Shown in pieces: positions 14,898-16,882 of a stretch of DNA of 16,882 nt. The translations under genes were made by a program, and so were the position numbers. Within the stretch, counting starts at the first letter, position 1; each line of letters begins with the position of its first letter. The DNA comes from an uncultured Pseudomonadota bacterium (GTDB lineage Bacteria; Pseudomonadota; Alphaproteobacteria; RF32; CAG-239). A model generated the notes under the pieces. That model had not been told where the DNA came from. It searched no databases and saw only the letters and a list, made by a program, of their open reading frames with translations. The DNA lies in the NCBI GenBank assembly GCA_902795745.1, contig CADBMG010000082.1, positions 1 through 16,882 on the forward strand. Direction: 5' to 3'.

Positions 14898-15872
14898 TTA
14901 TAATCTAACGACTGCGCCACCCCATGTAAATCCGGCACCCATAGCGGTTAATACTACAACATCTCCCTTATGTAGACGTTTTTGCTCCATGTTTTCGGAT
15001 AATGCAAGAGGAATTGATGCAGCAGAAGTATTGCCGTGATGGTCGACTGTCACAATTACCTTTTCCGGAGCAATACCTAAACGCTCGCCAACGCTTTCGA
15101 TTATACGGATATTAGCCTGATGCGGAACCAGCCAATCAACATCGTTTTTAGTGATGTGAGCATACTTCATTGCTGTTTCGGCAGCCTCGGAAAGTGATAC
15201 AACTGCATGCTTAAACACTTCTTTACCATCCATACTGACATATCCGGCATTTTGCGTGGTAGAAACACCGCCGCTCGTTTTAAGATGTTCATATTGTCCG
15301 CCGTCGGCATAAATGCACGTGCTTAAAACTCCTGTATCGTCAGGTGTTCCGCTACCTTTTACGGCACGCAAAACTACAGCCCCTGCCCCATCTCCGAACA
15401 AAACGCAGGTATTACGATCTGTCCAGTCCACAATCTTCGATAAGCATTCTGCTCCGGCAATTACGGCGGTTTTAACTTGACCTAAACGAATCATATTGTC
15501 GGCTAGTGTTAGTGCATAAACAAATCCGGAACAAGCTGCGGAAATATCAAAAGCTGGAACACCGGCACGAAAACCTAATTTTCCGGCAATTTTTGTTGCG
15601 GTAGACGGAGTCGTATTATCGGGAGTAACTGTGGCTAAAATCAATAAATCCACATCTTGCGGCGTTAAACCGGCATTTTTGATGGCATTAGCAATTGCTT
15701 TACCTGCTATATCAGAAGTAGACTCATTCTCCGCGATATGCCGTACGGCAATTCCGGTACGAGTACGAATCCACTCGTCGCTTGTTTCAACCATATGCGA
15801 TAAATCGTCATTAGTCAGAATTTTCGGCGGCAAATAGTGCCCGAAACCAATCATCTCACTTCTAATAAACAT
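14898..15872 (-). CDS. fabH: 3-oxoacyl-ACP synthase III (FabH)
   Basis: FabH condenses an acyl-CoA primer (usually acetyl-CoA) with malonyl-ACP to begin each fatty-acid chain. The 324-residue protein has the normal length and a complete Cys-His-Asn triad: C114 in AACSGF, H251 in VPHQANIRI and N281 in HHGNTSAASIPLAL. Also visible are the N-terminal GFGHYLPPKILTNDDL, the WIRTRTGI block near residues 34-41 and the MGAGFTWGGAVVRL ending. The start overlaps the 3' end of plsX by 11 bases, with AGGA on the minus strand at 15887-15884 as ribosome binding site, so the two are co-translated. In many alphaproteobacteria ihfA follows fabH; here a terminator follows directly. Confidence 0.96.
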   Translation of the reverse strand: MFIRSEMIGFGHYLPPKILTNDDLSHMVETSDEWIRTRTGIAVRHIAENESTSDIAGKAIANAIKNAGLTPQDVDLLILATVTPDNTTPSTATKIAGKLGFRAGVPAFDISAACSGFVYALTLADNMIRLGQVKTAVIAGAECLSKIVDWTDRNTCVLFGDGAGAVVLRAVKGSGTPDDTGVLSTCIYADGGQYEHLKTSGGVSTTQNAGYVSMDGKEVFKHAVVSLSEAAETAMKYAHITKNDVDWLVPHQANIRIIESVGERLGIAPEKVIVTVDHHGNTSAASIPLALSENMEQKRLHKGDVVVLTAMGAGFTWGGAVVRL

Positions 15873-16882
15873 CGTATAAAATATCCTGCGATAATTCGTC
15901 TAAATCAACATGTTCCACTTCGGAGCGAATCGTTTGTACAAAGTCTTGGCGCACCAATTTTGCCGCATTATTAATGGCATAAGAAAATCCGACAGCATCC
16001 GTGCCGCCGTGGCTCTTGACCGATAAACCGTTCAAACCCACAAACATTGCACCGTTATACTTACGCGGATCCATAGTCTTTTTCAACTTCCATAGAGTTG
16101 GCAACAAGAATGGCAAACCGATTTTGGTAATAATTGAATGTTTTATCGTATTCTTAAGCATTCCCGAAATAAGTTTTGCCGTACCCTCCATGGTTTTCAG
16201 GGCTATATTGCCGGTAAAACCGTCAGAAACAATCACATCTGCATAACCTTCACCAATCTGGTGCGGTTCGATATATCCGATAAAGTTCAAATCTAAATGC
16301 GTATTTTTAATCATTTTTGCCGCTTGGTGGATTTCTTCCCTACCCTTCATTTCTTCGGCACCGATATTCAAAAGCGCAATTTTCGGACGTTCAATTTCCA
16401 AAGTATGCTTGGCTAAAATATTACCGATAATCGCAAATTCAGCCAAATTAACGGCATTGCATTCGGTATTTGCACCTAAGTCAAGCATTACACACATTCC
16501 GTTTTTATGCGGGATATTGGTACAAATCGCCGGACGATGCACTTTTTGGATAGTTTTCAAAATCATTTTGGAAATTGCCATCAATGCACCGGTGTTTCCG
16601 GCAGAAATAACTGCTCTGGCATCGCCTTTACGTACGGCATCAATTGCCATAAACATACTGGTATTTTTGTTACGAATTACTTGAGAAGGCTTATCCTCAT
16701 TGCGTACAAACTCAGTCGAATGGATAACCGTGCAATAGTTCTTCATGTCCGGAAAACGTTTGATTTCATCATTAACTTTGATTTCATCACCAAACAACAA
16801 AAATTGAATATCGGGATTGTTCTTATGCGCAAGAGCAATACCCTCGACAACAACACGAGGGGAATTATCTCCCCCCATTGCA
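15862..16882 (-). CDS. plsX: Phosphate acyltransferase PlsX (N-terminus cut by window edge)
   Basis: PlsX makes acyl-phosphate from acyl-ACP, the donor used by PlsY for the first acylation of glycerol-3-phosphate, at the cytoplasmic face of the membrane. About 339 residues are visible. The first Met in the window is that of the family's A-M-G-G-D motif, which normally lies about 10 residues into the protein, and an Ala codon precedes it in frame. The true start is therefore just beyond base 16882. Family blocks are MGGDNSPRVV, AVISAGNTGALMA near visible residues 89-101, DLGANTEC near 133-140, and VIVSDGFTGNIALKTMEGTA near 215-234. plsX-fabH is the standard order, often with rpmF before it. 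Nothing suggests damage. Confidence 0.95.
   Translation of the reverse strand, partial: AMGGDNSPRVVVEGIALAHKNNPDIQFLLFGDEIKVNDEIKRFPDMKNYCTVIHSTEFVRNEDKPSQVIRNKNTSMFMAIDAVRKGDARAVISAGNTGALMAISKMILKTIQKVHRPAICTNIPHKNGMCVMLDLGANTECNAVNLAEFAIIGNILAKHTLEIERPKIALLNIGAEEMKGREEIHQAAKMIKNTHLDLNFIGYIEPHQIGEGYADVIVSDGFTGNIALKTMEGTAKLISGMLKNTIKHSIITKIGLPFLLPTLWKLKKTMDPRKYNGAMFVGLNGLSVKSHGGTDAVGFSYAINNAAKLVRQDFVQTIRSEVEHVDLDELSQDILYDVY

Noticed and set aside
1..16882. CRISPR array, prophage, insertion sequence, toxin-antitoxin or defence system
   Set aside because: No regularly spaced repeats, transposase or integrase motifs, terminal inverted repeats, or paired small genes of that type were seen.

Overview
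The window is AT-rich bacterial chromosome, most likely from an alphaproteobacterium. The evidence is gene order (ftsE-ftsX-DUF218-plsC, the gatC-gatA-gatB cluster, plsX-fabH) and protein style (alphaproteobacterial-looking PlsX, FabH and GatB motifs). Reading frames are long and spacing is tight. I see no rRNA, tRNA, CRISPR array, insertion sequence or phage gene. The species cannot be named from this sequence alone.

Layout. Bases 1-12170 hold ten plus-strand genes packed end to end, with gaps of 0 to about 20 bases and one overlap: ftsE (cut by the window edge), ftsX, a DUF218/YdcF-like gene, plsC, a long-form sppA, gatC, gatA, gatB, an unnamed membrane gene, yejE and yejF. They read as one transcription unit. 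It combines divisome and cell-wall control (FtsEX, DUF218), phosphatidate synthesis (PlsC), membrane peptide clearance (SppA), Glu-tRNA/Asp-tRNA amidation (GatCAB) and peptide import (YejEF). The unnamed gene (7615-9576) looks like a sulfatase/alkaline-phosphatase-superfamily membrane protein in which the positions expected for metal binding and catalysis have been replaced.

Bases 12171-12856 are a gene-free, very AT-rich gap. It ends in a near-consensus sigma-70 promoter (TTGACA, 17-base spacer, CATAAT) and a leader of about 100 bases. This drives a single gene (12857-14821) for a 654-residue soluble, charged, helical protein that I do not recognise. It has an internal repeat of about 115 residues built around a Leu-Asp-x-Val-Lys-Thr-Pro motif, and a very basic tail. 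A strong hairpin terminator follows and serves both strands.

Bases 14898-16882 are on the minus strand: plsX (cut by the window edge) followed by fabH, overlapping by 11 bases. These supply acyl-phosphate for phospholipid synthesis and start fatty-acid elongation. The best candidates for something undescribed are the 654-residue repeat protein, with its own promoter and terminator, and the apparently catalytically dead sulfatase-like protein fixed between gatB and yejEF.
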